Source: Burkholderiales bacterium (GTDB taxonomy: Bacteria > Pseudomonadota > Gammaproteobacteria > Burkholderiales > Burkholderiaceae_C). Taken from it: a stretch of DNA of 64,000 bases. Shown in pieces: positions 37,120 through 46,973 of this stretch. The notes under the pieces are model-generated. The model saw nothing but the letters and a program-made list of their open reading frames with translations, made no database searches and was not told the origin of the DNA. The DNA lies in the NCBI GenBank assembly GCA_016213205.1, contig JACRAZ010000077.1:124001-188000 (forward strand). Direction: 5' to 3'. How positions within the stretch are numbered: position 1 is the first letter of the stretch; every line of letters begins with the position of its first letter. Position numbers and translations under genes: made by a program.

Positions 37120-39846
37120 TCAGGCGTACAGCGGGTTGATCTTGTCGGTGTTGAGCTTGTACTTCGCGATCGCCTCGGCCACCTTGGCCACCGGCACGCT
37201 GCCTTCATCGGCCAGCGATTTGAGCGCCGCCACCACGATGTAGTGGCGGTTGATCTCGAAGTGTTCGCGCAGTTTGCTGCGGAAGTCGCTGCGGCCGAAG
37301 CCGTCGGTGCCCAGCACCTTGTAGCTGCGGCCCTTGGGCATGTAGGCCCGGATCTGCTCGCAGTAGTTCTTGATGTAGTCGGTGGAGGCCACCACCGGCC
37401 CGGCATGCGCACCGAGCTGCTGCGCGACGAAGGGCACGCGTGGCGCCTCGGTCGGGTGCAGCAGGTTCCAGCGCTCGGTGTCCTGGCCGTCACGTGCCAG
37501 CTCGTTGAAGCTGGGGCAGCTCCAGACCTTGGCGGCCACGCCCCATTCGGATTCGAGCAGGGTCTTGGCGGCCATCGATTCACGCAGGATGCTGCCCGAG
37601 CCGAGCAGGTTCACCACCGGGGCCTTGGCCTTGCGACCCTGCCCAAGGTCGGCATCCTGCAGCAGGTACATGCCCTTGATGATCTGCTGTTCGGTGCCGG
37701 GCTGCAGGCCGGGCATCGGGTAGTTCTCGTTGAGCAGCGTGATGTAGTAGTACACGTTGTCCTGCTGTTCCACCATGCGCTTGAGGCCGTGGTGCAGGAT
37801 CACGCCGACCTCGTGCGCGAAGCTGGGGTCGTAGCTCACGCAGTTGGGGATGGTGCCGGCCAGCACGTGGCTGTGCCCATCCTCGTGCTGCAGGCCCTCG
37901 CCATTGAGCGTGGTGCGGCCCGAGGTGCCGCCCAGCAGGAAGCCGCGGGCCTGCATGTCGCCCGCGGCCCAGCACAGGTCGCCCACGCGCTGCAGGCCGA
38001 ACATCGAGTAGTAGATGTAGAACGGCACCATGATGCGGTTATTCGTCGAATACGACGTGGCCGCGGCGATCCAGCTGCTCATGCCGCCGGCCTCGTTGAT
38101 GCCCTCCTGCAGGATCTGGCCGTCGGTGGCCTCGCGGTAGTACATGACCTGGTCCTTGTCGACCGGCGTGTACTTCTGCCCTTCGGGGTTGTAGATGCCG
38201 ATCTGGCGGAACAGCCCCTCCATGCCGAAGGTGCGCGCCTCGTCCACCAGGATCGGCACGGTGCGCGGGCCGATCTGCTTGTCGCGCAGCAGCGTGGTGA
38301 GGAAGCGCACGTAGGCCTGCGTGGTGCTGATCTCGCGGCCCTCGGCGGTGGGGTCGAGCACGGCCTGGAAGGTGGCGAGGTCCGGCACGGCCAGCTGCTC
38401 GTCGGCCCGGGTGCGGCGGTGCGGCAGGTAGCCGCCCAGCGCCTTGCGGCGCTCGTGCAGGTAGCGCATTTCCGGCGCATCGTCGGACGGCTTGTAGAAC
38501 GGGATGCCCTGGGCCAGCTGCTCGTCGCTGATGGGGATGTTGAAGCGGTCGCGCATCGCCTTGATGTCGTCGTCGGTCAGCTTCTTGGCCTGGTGCGCGG
38601 TGTTCTTGCCCTCGGCGGCCTTGCCCATGCCGAAGCCCTTGACCGTCTTGACCAGCAGCACCGTGGGCTGCCCCTTGTGGTTGGCGGCGCGGTGGTAGGC
38701 GGCGTACACCTTCTGCGGGTCGTGGCCGCCACGGTTGAGGCGCCAGATGTCGTCGTCGCTCATCCTGGCCACCATCTCCAGCAGCTTGGGGTGCTGGCCG
38801 AAGAAGTGCTTGCGCACGAAGGCGCCGTCGTTGGCCTTCATGGCCTGGTAGTCGCCATCGACGGTGTCCATCATCACCTTGCGCAGGATGTGTTCCTTGT
38901 CGCGCGCGAGCAGCGGGTCCCAGTAGCCGCCCCACAGCAGCTTGATGACGTTCCAGCCCGAGCCGCGGAACTCGCCCTCGAGCTCCTGGATGATCTTGCC
39001 GTTGCCGCGCACCGGGCCGTCCAGGCGCTGCAGGTTGCAGTTGATCACGAAGATCAGGTTGTCCAGTTTCTCGCGCGCGGCCAGGCCGATGGCGCCCAGG
39101 CTCTCGGGCTCGTCCATCTCGCCGTCGCCGCAGAACACCCACACCTTGCGCTTGCTGGTGTCGGCAATGCCACGCGCGTGCAGGTACTTCAGGAAGCGCG
39201 CCTGGTAGATGGCCATCAGCGGGCCCAAGCCCATCGAGACGGTGGGGAATTGCCAGAACTCGGGCATCAGCTTGGGGTGCGGGTAGCTGGAGAGTCCCTG
39301 GCCGTCGACTTCCTGGCGGAAGTTCAGCAGCTGCTGCTCGCTGATGCGGCCTTCCATGAAGGCGCGGGCGTAGACACCGGGTGCGCTATGGCCCTGGATG
39401 TAGAGCAGGTCGCCACCGTGGCCTTCATGTTCGGCATGCCAGAAGTGGTTGAAGCCGGCGCCGAACATGGTGGCCACCGACGCGAACGAGGAAATGTGGC
39501 CCCCCAGGTCGCCACCATCGGCCGGGTCCAGCCGGTTGGCCTTGACCACCATCGCCATGGCGTTCCAGCGCATGTAGCCGCGCAGGCGCTCCTCGACGTC
39601 CAGGTTGCCGGGGCAGCGCTCTTCCTGGTCGGTGGGAATCGTGTTCACGTAGGCCGTGTTGGCCGAGAACGGCATGTCGATGCCGGCCTGGCGGGCCTCG
39701 TCGATCAGCTGCTCCAGCAGGAAATGCGCGCGCTCGGGGCCTTCGGTGGCAATCACCGCGTCGAGCGCCTCGATCCACTCGCGGGTTTCCTGCGCATCGG
39801 CATCGTTGGCGGCGGCGCCGAGGAATGAGTCGGGCACTGCGGACAT
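37120..39846 (-). CDS. aceE: pyruvate dehydrogenase E1, homodimeric type
   Basis: A 908-residue homodimeric E1 that decarboxylates pyruvate using thiamine diphosphate and passes the acetyl group to lipoyl-E2. Visible landmarks are EERCPGNLDVEERLRGYMRWNAMAMV, GGDLGGHISSFAS (about residues 110-122), the ThDP-binding FCGDGEMDEPES followed by NLIFVINCNLQRLDGPV, and DEARTFGMEGLFRQIGIYNP. First gene of the aceE-aceF-proteasome-like-lpdA unit. The start ATG has AGGAGACACACC upstream. A sensor kinase/response regulator pair is divergent, 170 bp away. Confidence 0.97.
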   Translation of the reverse strand: MSAVPDSFLGAAANDADAQETREWIEALDAVIATEGPERAHFLLEQLIDEARQAGIDMPFSANTAYVNTIPTDQEERCPGNLDVEERLRGYMRWNAMAMVVKANRLDPADGGDLGGHISSFASVATMFGAGFNHFWHAEHEGHGGDLLYIQGHSAPGVYARAFMEGRISEQQLLNFRQEVDGQGLSSYPHPKLMPEFWQFPTVSMGLGPLMAIYQARFLKYLHARGIADTSKRKVWVFCGDGEMDEPESLGAIGLAAREKLDNLIFVINCNLQRLDGPVRGNGKIIQELEGEFRGSGWNVIKLLWGGYWDPLLARDKEHILRKVMMDTVDGDYQAMKANDGAFVRKHFFGQHPKLLEMVARMSDDDIWRLNRGGHDPQKVYAAYHRAANHKGQPTVLLVKTVKGFGMGKAAEGKNTAHQAKKLTDDDIKAMRDRFNIPISDEQLAQGIPFYKPSDDAPEMRYLHERRKALGGYLPHRRTRADEQLAVPDLATFQAVLDPTAEGREISTTQAYVRFLTTLLRDKQIGPRTVPILVDEARTFGMEGLFRQIGIYNPEGQKYTPVDKDQVMYYREATDGQILQEGINEAGGMSSWIAAATSYSTNNRIMVPFYIYYSMFGLQRVGDLCWAAGDMQARGFLLGGTSGRTTLNGEGLQHEDGHSHVLAGTIPNCVSYDPSFAHEVGVILHHGLKRMVEQQDNVYYYITLLNENYPMPGLQPGTEQQIIKGMYLLQDADLGQGRKAKAPVVNLLGSGSILRESMAAKTLLESEWGVAAKVWSCPSFNELARDGQDTERWNLLHPTEAPRVPFVAQQLGAHAGPVVASTDYIKNYCEQIRAYMPKGRSYKVLGTDGFGRSDFRSKLREHFEINRHYIVVAALKSLADEGSVPVAKVAEAIAKYKLNTDKINPLYA

Positions 39847-39913
39847 GGTGTGTCTCCTGTTCCGGTCCGTTGGCAGTAGGGGGCGGCGCGGAGTGTGGCA
39901 TAAACGCCGCCAC

Positions 39914-39942
39914 TTTTCAAATAGTGCGAGCTGATTTCATAT
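39914..39942 (+). promoter_or_regulatory. weak candidate promoter for the histidine kinase gene
   Basis: In the 170-bp region between aceE and the kinase, TTTCAA (39914-39919) and CATATT (39937-39942) are 17 bp apart. The same region holds ATTA-CGA-TAAT and a second TAAT (GATAAT at about 40002, 10 nt before the kinase ATG), so the true start could be later. No clear aceE promoter is evident. Confidence 0.3.
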
Positions 39943-40016
39943 TACGATAATCGCAGCCTGGAAGGGGGCTGTGGCGCGGTCGCCCGCACCACGCCGCACC
40001 GGGATAATCCGCCCTC

Positions 40017-42587
40017 ATGACAAGTTCCGACGCCAGCACCTCCTCGCTCGGCCGACGCATGCTGGGCCGCTGGTGGCGCCGGCAATCCCCGGCGCGCCAG
40101 GACCGCTTTGCCACGCTGGCGCCGCTGGTGTCCGTGCTGCTGTTCCTGGCCGCCATCATTTCGGCCTTCTGGTACTTGCGCAACGAGGAAATAGAGCGCG
40201 AGTCCGAAGCGGTCAAGCGCGACACCGAGATCGCCCAGCAGCAGATCCGCCTGCGGCTGATCGAGAACCAGGAACAGCTGGTGCGCATGGCACGCGAGAT
40301 CGTCACGCGCGAGCTGGAAACACCGAACTTCCTGGCCCAGGCCACGCGCTTCACCTCCGACCGGCCCGAGATCATCCAGATCAGCTGGCTGGGCGCCGAC
40401 CGGCGCATCCGCGCGCGCCAATCCAGCTTCGGCGAGCGCGACGAGTGGGCCATGCCGCCGAAGGCCGGCGCCTCGATCATCGCGCCACCGGACGAAGCCA
40501 ACTGGGCCTTCATCGCGGCGCGCGACGTGCGCCAGCCGATGTATTCGCGCCCCTACAAGGACGCCACCGGCGCCATGGTGTTCCAGCTGCACGTGCCCTT
40601 GCTGGACCGGGGCAGTTTCTCCGGCGCGCTGGTCGTGGAGTACTCCATCGACGTGCTGCTGCGGCACTTCGTGCCGGCCGAAGTGACCCGGCGCCATGCC
40701 GTGGCCGTGATCGACGAGCACGAGCGTGTGATCGCCAGCTCGGTGACGGCGATGCCCGGCCACACGCGGCAGCCGGCCTCCATTGCACACGATGTGCCCT
40801 TTGCGCCCACCGCCAATGGCCTGGTGCTGCGTGGCACCGGCTACCGCACCTCCGTCGGCCTGATCGGCAACACGCTGTTCTGGATGGTGGTGGCGCTGTC
40901 GGTGCTGACGGTGTGGATGCTGCTGGGCACCTGGCGGCACATGCGCCGGCGCAGCCAGATCCAGGGCGCGCTGGTCAAGGAAACCAACTTCCGGCGGGCG
41001 ATGGAGAACTCCATGCTCACCGGCATGCGCGCGATGGACCTGGAAGGCCGCGTCACCTACGTGAACCCGGCCTTCTGCGCGATGACCGGCTTCACCGAAT
41101 CCGAGCTGATCGCCCGCCTGCCGCCCTACCCGTACTGGCCGCACGACCGTATCGAGGAGAACACCCGCCTGCTGCAGCAGGAACTGCAGGGCCGCAGCCC
41201 GGCGGGCGGCATCGAGGTGAAGGTGATGCGCAAGAACGGCACGCTGTTCGATGCACGCATGTACGTCTCGCCGCTGGTGGACCCGCGTGGCCAGCAGACC
41301 GGCTGGATGACCTCGATGACCAACATCACCGAAGCCAAGCGCATCCGCGACCAGCTCTCGGCCTCGCACGAGCGCTTCACCACCGTGCTGGAGGGGCTGG
41401 ACGCCGCGGTGTCGGTGCTCTCGGTGCAGCAGAGCGAGCTGCTGTTTGCCAACCGCTCGTACCGGCTGTGGTTCGGTGCCGAGGCACGCGGCCACGCGCT
41501 GCTGGCCAGCGGCGCCGGCCCGGCAGTGCCCTACGTCGCCGAACCCGACGACGCGGTGGACAGCCTCTCCGGCCTGCCCACGCAGGAGCTGGCCGGCATG
41601 GGCACCAACCCGCGCGAGGTGTACGCGCACACGCTGGACAAGTGGTTCGACGTGCGCTCGCGCTACTTGCAGTGGACGGACGGCCGGCTGGCCCAGATGC
41701 TGATTGCCACCGACATCACCGCCCGGCGCCGCGCCGAGGAACAGGCCGCAGCACAGGCCGAGAAGGCACAGGTGTCGAGCCGCCTCATCACGATGGGCGA
41801 GATGGCCTCTTCGGTGGCGCACGAGTTGAACCAGCCGCTCACCGCCATCACCAACTACTGCAACGGCATGATCTCGCGGGTGAAGGCCGAGACCATCAAG
41901 CAACCCGACCTCATCGCCGCGCTCGAAAAGACCGCACGCCAGGCCGAGCGCGCGGGCCAGATCATCCACCGCATCCGCGCCTTCGTGAAGAAGAGCGAAC
42001 CGCAGCGCCAGCCCGCGCACGCGAAGGACATCGTCGAGGACGCGGTCGAACTCGCCAGCATCGAACTGCGCCGCCGCAACGTGGCGATCCACCACTACGT
42101 GGCGCAGCGCCTGCCGGTGCTGCGCTGCGACCCCATCCTGGTGGAGCAGGTGCTGCTGAACCTGCTGAAGAACGCCGCCGAGGCGATCGACAACGCCAAG
42201 CTGCCCGCCGCGCGCCGCCACATCGAGTTGCGCGTGGTGCCCCGCCACACGCCGGACGAAGGTGGCGTCATCGAGTTCAGCGTCACCGACATGGGCCCCG
42301 GCTTGCCCGAAGAAGTGATCAACCGGCTCTACGAGGCCTTCTTCTCCACCAAGGCCGAAGGCATGGGCATCGGCCTGAGCCTGTGCCGCTCGATCGTCGA
42401 GTCGCATCGGGGACGTATCAAGGCGCAGAACATCTACAATGGCGCCTCTGTCGTGGGGTGCCGGTTCGCCTTCACCCTGCCCGTCGAAACCACTGCGCGG
42501 CACGAGGAGACAACGCTGCCACCCGCACCCCGTGTTGCAGCGCCCGACGCCGACGGCAGCCCAGCTGCGAAGACCACGTCCTCATGA
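40017..42587 (+). CDS. PAS-domain sensor histidine kinase (FixL/DctB-like)
   Basis: An 856-residue membrane kinase. TM1 lies at about 36-56 (LAPLVSVLLFLAAIISAFWY), followed by a periplasmic Cache-like domain of about 230 residues, TM2 at about 285-305, and two PAS domains (FRRAMENSMLTGMRAMDLEGRV; FTTVLEGLDAAVSVLS). The HisKA box is MASSVAHELNQPLTAITNYC (His about 603), followed by N-box LLNLLKNAAEAID and G boxes DMGPGLP and GMGIGLSLC. The response regulator gene overlaps its stop as ATGA. Divergent from aceE, so a control link to pyruvate dehydrogenase or pyruvate-related sensing is plausible but unproven. Confidence 0.93.
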   Translation: MTSSDASTSSLGRRMLGRWWRRQSPARQDRFATLAPLVSVLLFLAAIISAFWYLRNEEIERESEAVKRDTEIAQQQIRLRLIENQEQLVRMAREIVTRELETPNFLAQATRFTSDRPEIIQISWLGADRRIRARQSSFGERDEWAMPPKAGASIIAPPDEANWAFIAARDVRQPMYSRPYKDATGAMVFQLHVPLLDRGSFSGALVVEYSIDVLLRHFVPAEVTRRHAVAVIDEHERVIASSVTAMPGHTRQPASIAHDVPFAPTANGLVLRGTGYRTSVGLIGNTLFWMVVALSVLTVWMLLGTWRHMRRRSQIQGALVKETNFRRAMENSMLTGMRAMDLEGRVTYVNPAFCAMTGFTESELIARLPPYPYWPHDRIEENTRLLQQELQGRSPAGGIEVKVMRKNGTLFDARMYVSPLVDPRGQQTGWMTSMTNITEAKRIRDQLSASHERFTTVLEGLDAAVSVLSVQQSELLFANRSYRLWFGAEARGHALLASGAGPAVPYVAEPDDAVDSLSGLPTQELAGMGTNPREVYAHTLDKWFDVRSRYLQWTDGRLAQMLIATDITARRRAEEQAAAQAEKAQVSSRLITMGEMASSVAHELNQPLTAITNYCNGMISRVKAETIKQPDLIAALEKTARQAERAGQIIHRIRAFVKKSEPQRQPAHAKDIVEDAVELASIELRRRNVAIHHYVAQRLPVLRCDPILVEQVLLNLLKNAAEAIDNAKLPAARRHIELRVVPRHTPDEGGVIEFSVTDMGPGLPEEVINRLYEAFFSTKAEGMGIGLSLCRSIVESHRGRIKAQNIYNGASVVGCRFAFTLPVETTARHEETTLPPAPRVAAPDADGSPAAKTTSS

Positions 42588-43210
42588 GCTTGATCCCGAA
42601 AAAAGGCACCGTCTACGTCGTCGATGATGACGAGGCCGTGCGCGATTCGCTGCAGTGGCTGCTCGAAGGCAAGGATTACCGCGTCAAGTGCTTCGACTCG
42701 GCCGAATCCTTCCTCTCCCGCTTCGACCCGCGCGAGGTGGCCTGCCTGATCGCCGACATCCGCATGGAAGGCATGAGCGGGCTCGAGCTGCAAGACCGCC
42801 TGCTCGAACGCAAGAGCCCGCTGCCGGTGGTGTTCATCACCGGCCATGGCGACGTGCCGATGGCGGTCACCACCATGAAGAAGGGCGCGATGGATTTCAT
42901 CGAGAAGCCCTTCAAGGAAGACGACCTGCTGGGCCTGGTCGAGCGCATGCTCGATTCGGCGCGCGCGGCCTTCAGCCAGCACCAGGAACAGGCCAGCCGC
43001 GACGCCCTGCTCTCGCGCCTGACCACCCGCGAAGCCCAGGTGCTCGAGCGCATCGTCGCCGGTCGGCTGAACAAGCAGATCGCTGATGACCTCGGCATCA
43101 GCATCAAGACGGTCGAGGCGCACCGCGCCAACATCATGGAAAAGCTCAACGCCAACACCGTGGCCGACCTGCTGAAGATCGCGCTCGGCGCGAACACCGC
43201 AAAAGCCTGA
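42584..43210 (+). CDS. FixJ/NarL-type response regulator
   Basis: A 208-residue regulator. The receiver domain has the acidic pair VVDDDEAVR, phospho-Asp58 in LIADIRMEGMSG and Lys in FIEKPFKED. The C-terminal LuxR-type HTH is LTTREAQVLERIVAGRLNKQ followed by IADDLGISIKTVEAHRAN. The architecture matches FixJ/TtrR. The ATG overlaps the kinase stop (ATGA), so the two are translationally coupled and presumably form a cognate pair. Targets are unknown; the adjacent pyruvate dehydrogenase operon is an obvious candidate. Confidence 0.94.
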   Translation: MSLIPKKGTVYVVDDDEAVRDSLQWLLEGKDYRVKCFDSAESFLSRFDPREVACLIADIRMEGMSGLELQDRLLERKSPLPVVFITGHGDVPMAVTTMKKGAMDFIEKPFKEDDLLGLVERMLDSARAAFSQHQEQASRDALLSRLTTREAQVLERIVAGRLNKQIADDLGISIKTVEAHRANIMEKLNANTVADLLKIALGANTAKA

Positions 43211-43291
43211 GCCCGCCGGGCCGCCCCATGGGCGAAGACCGGAGGGCGCAGCCCGCAGGTACCCCAGTGAGCCCCTCTGAACATCCCCCCC

Positions 43292-43325
43292 GAGGCCGCT
43301 GCCCCCAGCGGCCTCTGTCATTTCT
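43292..43325 (+). terminator. intrinsic terminator after the response regulator
   Basis: GAGGCCGCTG and CAGCGGCCTC form a perfect 10-bp stem around CCCC, followed by TGTCATTTCT, between the regulator and folD. Confidence 0.6.
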
Positions 43326-43340
43326 GGACTGGAGTTCCCC

Positions 43341-44189
43341 ATGACCGCTCAATTGATCGATGGCAATGCACTGGCCAAGCAGATCCGCGCCGAGGTGGCC
43401 ACCCGCGTGGCCGCCCTCACCGCGCAGGGCCGGAAACCCGGCCTGGCAGTGATCCTGGTCGGCGACGACCCGGCCTCGCAGGTGTACGTGAAGCACAAGG
43501 TGGCCGACTGTGAAGGCGTGGGCATGCACTCGGTGCTCGACCGCCACCCGGCCACGATGAGCGAGGCCGACCTGCTGGCCCGCGTGCGCGCGCTCAACGA
43601 GGACCCGTCCATCCACGGCATCCTGGTGCAGCTGCCGCTGCCCAAGCACATCGACAGCGCCAAGGTCATCGGCACCATCTCACCGCTGAAGGATGTCGAC
43701 GGCTTCCACGTCGCCTCCGCCGGCGCGCTGCTGATCGGCCAGCCCGGCTTCAAGTCCTGCACGCCCTATGGCTGCATGAAGATGCTCGAGCACATCGGCT
43801 GCAACCCGCGCGGCAAGCACGCGGTAGTGATCGGGCGCAGCAACATCGTGGGCAAACCGATGGCCATGCTGCTGCTGCAGGCCCATGCCACCGTCACCAT
43901 CTGCCACAGCGCCACGCCGGACCTCGGCGCCTTCACGCGCCAGGCCGACATCGTGGTGGCCGCCGTGGGCAAGCGCAACATGCTCACGGCCGACATGGTC
44001 AAGCCGGGCGCCGTGGTGATCGACGTCGGCATGAACCGCAAGGACGATGGCAAGCTCTGCGGCGACGTCGATTTCGACGGCGTGCGCGAAGTCGCGAGCT
44101 GGATCACCCCGGTGCCCGGCGGGGTCGGGCCGATGACGCGGGCGATGCTGCTGGTCAATACTCTCGATGCGGCGGAACGCGCCGCCTGA
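43341..44189 (+). CDS. folD: methylenetetrahydrofolate dehydrogenase / cyclohydrolase
   Basis: A 282-residue FolD that interconverts 5,10-methylene-, methenyl- and 10-formyl-tetrahydrofolate with NADP. Visible motifs are [16 protein letters not shown] (catalytic Tyr/Lys), [34 protein letters not shown] and the C-terminal [21 protein letters not shown] preceded by GGAG. The M3 peptidase gene begins 34 bp downstream on the same strand. Confidence 0.96.
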   Translation: MTAQLIDGNALAKQIRAEVATRVAALTAQGRKPGLAVILVGDDPASQVYVKHKVADCEGVGMHSVLDRHPATMSEADLLARVRALNEDPSIHGILVQLPLPKHIDSAKVIGTISPLKDVDGFHVASAGALLIGQPGFKSCTPYGCMKMLEHIGCNPRGKHAVVIGRSNIVGKPMAMLLLQAHATVTICHSATPDLGAFTRQADIVVAAVGKRNMLTADMVKPGAVVIDVGMNRKDDGKLCGDVDFDGVREVASWITPVPGGVGPMTRAMLLVNTLDAAERAA

Positions 44190-44223
44190 GCCACTCCCCG
44201 CCCACGAGGCGGCTGAATCCACG

Positions 44224-46269
44224 ATGAACAATCCCCTGCTACAAGCCGGCGACCTGCCGGCCTTCGCCGACATCCGCCCCGAACACATCACGCCCGCGCT
44301 CGATGTGCTGCTGGCCGACGCGAACGCCGCGCTCGAACGCGCCGTGGGCCCCGAGGTGCCGGCCGAGTACGACGCGCTCTCTGCCGTGCTCGACGTGCCG
44401 CTGGAGCGCCTGTCGCGCGCCTGGGGCTCGGTGGGCCACCTCAACGCGGTGGCCAACACACCCGAGCTGCGCGCGGCCTACAACGAGAACCTGGGCCGTG
44501 TGACCGAGTTTCACACCCGGCTTGGCTCGGACGAACGCCTGTACGCCAAGTACAAGGCGGTGGCCACGGGCCCGGCCGCGGCCACGCTGAGCGCGGCGCG
44601 CCAGCGCGCGTTGGCCAATGCGATGCGTGACTTCGTGCTCTCAGGCGCCGAACTGCAGGGCGAGGCCAAGCAGCGCTTCGCCGCGATCCAGGAACGCAGC
44701 GCCGCCGCGGGCCAGGCCTTCTCCGAACATGTGCTCGACGCCACCGACCAGTGGTCGTACCACGCCAGCGCCGCCGAGATGGCCGGCGTGCCCGACGACA
44801 TTGCCCAGAGCACCCGCGAGGCCGCGCAGGCCGAAGGCCAGCAAGGCCACAAGCTCACGCTGCACATGCCGGTGTGGATGCCGGTGATGCAGTACGCCGA
44901 CGATCGCGCGCTGCGCGAGCGCCTGTACCGCGCCTACGTCACCCGCGCCAGCGAGCTCGGCCCGCCCGAGCGCGACAACTCGGCGCTGATGAGCGAGCTG
45001 CTCTCGCTGCGCCAGGAAGAGGCCGCGCTGCTGGGCTACCCGAGCTACGCGCAACTCTCGCTGGTGCCCAAGATGGCCGAGTCGCCCGCGCAGGTGATGA
45101 CCTTCCTGCGTGACCTGGCGCGCCGCGCCCGGCCCTACGCCCAGCGTGACCTGGCCGAGGTGCAGGCCTTCGCCGCAGAGCGCCTGAACCTGCCCGACCT
45201 GCAGCCCTGGGACCTGGCCTACGCCAGCGAAAAGCTGAAGGAAGAGCGCTACGCCTTCAGCGAGCAGGCGGTGAAGCAGTACTTCACCGAGCCGCGCGTG
45301 CTGCAGGGGCTGTTCAACATCGTCGAGACGCTGTTCGAGGTGCGCATCCGGCCCGACACCGCGCCGGTGTGGCACGAGAGCGTGCGCTTCTACCGCATCG
45401 AGCGCCATGCCGGCGGCGACGCCGCGCCGCAGCTGGTCGGCCAGTTCTACCTCGACCCCTATGCTCGCACCGGCAAGCGCCCGGGCGCCTGGATGGACGA
45501 CGTGCGCGGCCGCTGGGCCCGCCCCGACCGCCGCGACGGCCCGGTGCAGACACCCGTGGCCCAGCTGGTGTGCAACTTCGCCGCCCCGGTGGGCGACAAA
45601 CCGGCGCTGCTGACCCACGACGACGTGATCACGCTGTTCCACGAGTTCGGCCACGGCCTGCACCACATGCTCACGCAGGTGGACGAACTGGCGGTGGCCG
45701 GCATCTCCGGCGTCGAGTGGGACGCGGTGGAGCTGCCCAGCCAGTTCATGGAGAACTTCTGCTGGGAGTGGGAGGTGCTGTCGCGCCTCACGGCCCATGC
45801 GGACACCGGCGAGCCGCTGCCGCGCGAGCTGTTCGAGCGCATGCTGGCCGCGCGCAACTTCCAGAGCGGCCTGCAGACGCTGCGCCAGATCGAGTTTGCG
45901 TTGTTCGACATGCGCATCCACGCCGAGCTGGAGGCCTGCAATGCCGTGCAGCGCGTGATCGACGAGGTCCGGTCCGAGGTGGCCGTGATCATGCCGCCGG
46001 CCTTCAACCGCTTCCAGCACACCTTCTCGCACATCTTTGCCGGGGGTTACTCGGCGGGCTACTACAGCTACAAGTGGGCCGAGGTGCTGTCGGCGGATGC
46101 CTTCGCCGCGTTTGAGGAAAGCAGCCTGTTCGACCCCGACACCGGGCGTCGCTACCGGCGCGAGATCCTCGAAGCCGGTGGCAGCCGCCCGGCGATGGAA
46201 AGCTTCAAGGCCTTCCGCGGCCGCGAGCCCCGCATCGACGCGTTGCTGCGCCACCAGGGCATGGCTTGA
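44224..46269 (+). CDS. prlC: M3-family oligopeptidase A
   Basis: A 681-residue zinc metallopeptidase of family M3, the oligopeptidase A type that clears short peptides, including cleaved signal peptides, in the cytoplasm. The zinc motif is LFHEFGHGLHHML (HEXXH, about residue 471), with the third ligand Glu in GVEWDAVELPSQFMEN. The C-terminal AGGYSAGYYSYKWAEVLSADAF is characteristic of the family. The ATG at 44224 (MNNPLLQAGDLPAF) is chosen over the upstream overlap with folD. FolD and prlC neighbours are not functionally linked as far as known. Confidence 0.94.
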   Translation: MNNPLLQAGDLPAFADIRPEHITPALDVLLADANAALERAVGPEVPAEYDALSAVLDVPLERLSRAWGSVGHLNAVANTPELRAAYNENLGRVTEFHTRLGSDERLYAKYKAVATGPAAATLSAARQRALANAMRDFVLSGAELQGEAKQRFAAIQERSAAAGQAFSEHVLDATDQWSYHASAAEMAGVPDDIAQSTREAAQAEGQQGHKLTLHMPVWMPVMQYADDRALRERLYRAYVTRASELGPPERDNSALMSELLSLRQEEAALLGYPSYAQLSLVPKMAESPAQVMTFLRDLARRARPYAQRDLAEVQAFAAERLNLPDLQPWDLAYASEKLKEERYAFSEQAVKQYFTEPRVLQGLFNIVETLFEVRIRPDTAPVWHESVRFYRIERHAGGDAAPQLVGQFYLDPYARTGKRPGAWMDDVRGRWARPDRRDGPVQTPVAQLVCNFAAPVGDKPALLTHDDVITLFHEFGHGLHHMLTQVDELAVAGISGVEWDAVELPSQFMENFCWEWEVLSRLTAHADTGEPLPRELFERMLAARNFQSGLQTLRQIEFALFDMRIHAELEACNAVQRVIDEVRSEVAVIMPPAFNRFQHTFSHIFAGGYSAGYYSYKWAEVLSADAFAAFEESSLFDPDTGRRYRREILEAGGSRPAMESFKAFRGREPRIDALLRHQGMA

Positions 46270-46302
46270 GCGGCGCCGCCAGGATGGGCTAGATTCGGGC
46301 CC

Positions 46303-46914
46303 ATGATGCGCAGCCTGTTTTTCGCCACCGCGGCCCTGGCCGCCGCCTTGCCCGCCCTGGCCCAGTACAAGGTGGTCGGGCCCGACGGCAAGGTCACCTA
46401 CACCGACCGTCCGCCGACCGAGCAGCAAGGCAAGGCCACGCCGATGCGGGTGGACGCGGGCGGCGCGCCGAGCACGGCCAACCTGCCGGCCGAGTTGCGG
46501 CAGGTGGTGCAGCGCTTCCCGGTGGTGCTGTACACCGCGCCGGAGTGCGCGCCCTGCGACGCCGCCCGCACCATGCTGCGACAGCGCGGCATTCCATTGG
46601 CCGAGCGCACCGTGGCCAGCAACGACGATGTGCCCCTGCTCGAGCGTGCCACCGGCGGCCGCTCGGTGCCGGCCATCACGGTGGGGGCCCAGGCCACGAA
46701 CGGCTACTCGGCCACCCAGTGGAACAACCTGCTCGACCTGGCGGGCTACCCGCGTGAATCACGCCTGCCGCGCGACTACGCCGCCGCACCGGCCACGCCG
46801 ATCGCGGGGCGTCCCGCCCCGGCGCCAGCGCCGGCGCCGCAACCCGAACGCGAGGCGCCGCGTCCAGTGGCACCGCCCCCGGTGGCCGAGCCGGCCTCCG
46901 GCATCCGGTTCTGA
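46303..46914 (+). CDS. exported DUF4124-glutaredoxin fusion protein
   Basis: A 203-residue periplasmic protein. The signal peptide is at about 1-20 (ending LPALAQ), followed by a DUF4124 segment (YKVVGPDGKVTYTDRPP, residues 22-38). A glutaredoxin/thioredoxin-like domain (about 60-145) has the redox motif CAPC (Cys82, Cys85) within LYTAPECAPCDAARTML and cis-Pro region SVPAITVG. The tail is Pro/Ala-rich and probably disordered. It may be a periplasmic disulfide-handling protein. A TAGATT element lies just before the ATG, suggesting a short leader. A stand-alone gene converging on the MFS permease. Confidence 0.85.
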   Translation: MMRSLFFATAALAAALPALAQYKVVGPDGKVTYTDRPPTEQQGKATPMRVDAGGAPSTANLPAELRQVVQRFPVVLYTAPECAPCDAARTMLRQRGIPLAERTVASNDDVPLLERATGGRSVPAITVGAQATNGYSATQWNNLLDLAGYPRESRLPRDYAAAPATPIAGRPAPAPAPAPQPEREAPRPVAPPPVAEPASGIRF

Positions 46915-46973
46915 GGCGCTGATCCAGCCCGGCCACGCGCCATGCAGATGGCCGTGGCCGCGTGCCTGGCGTG

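Noticed and set aside
37084-39828. 914-aa plus-strand ORF over aceE
   Set aside because: Antisense shadow of aceE; no motifs, His/Val/Leu-rich low complexity.
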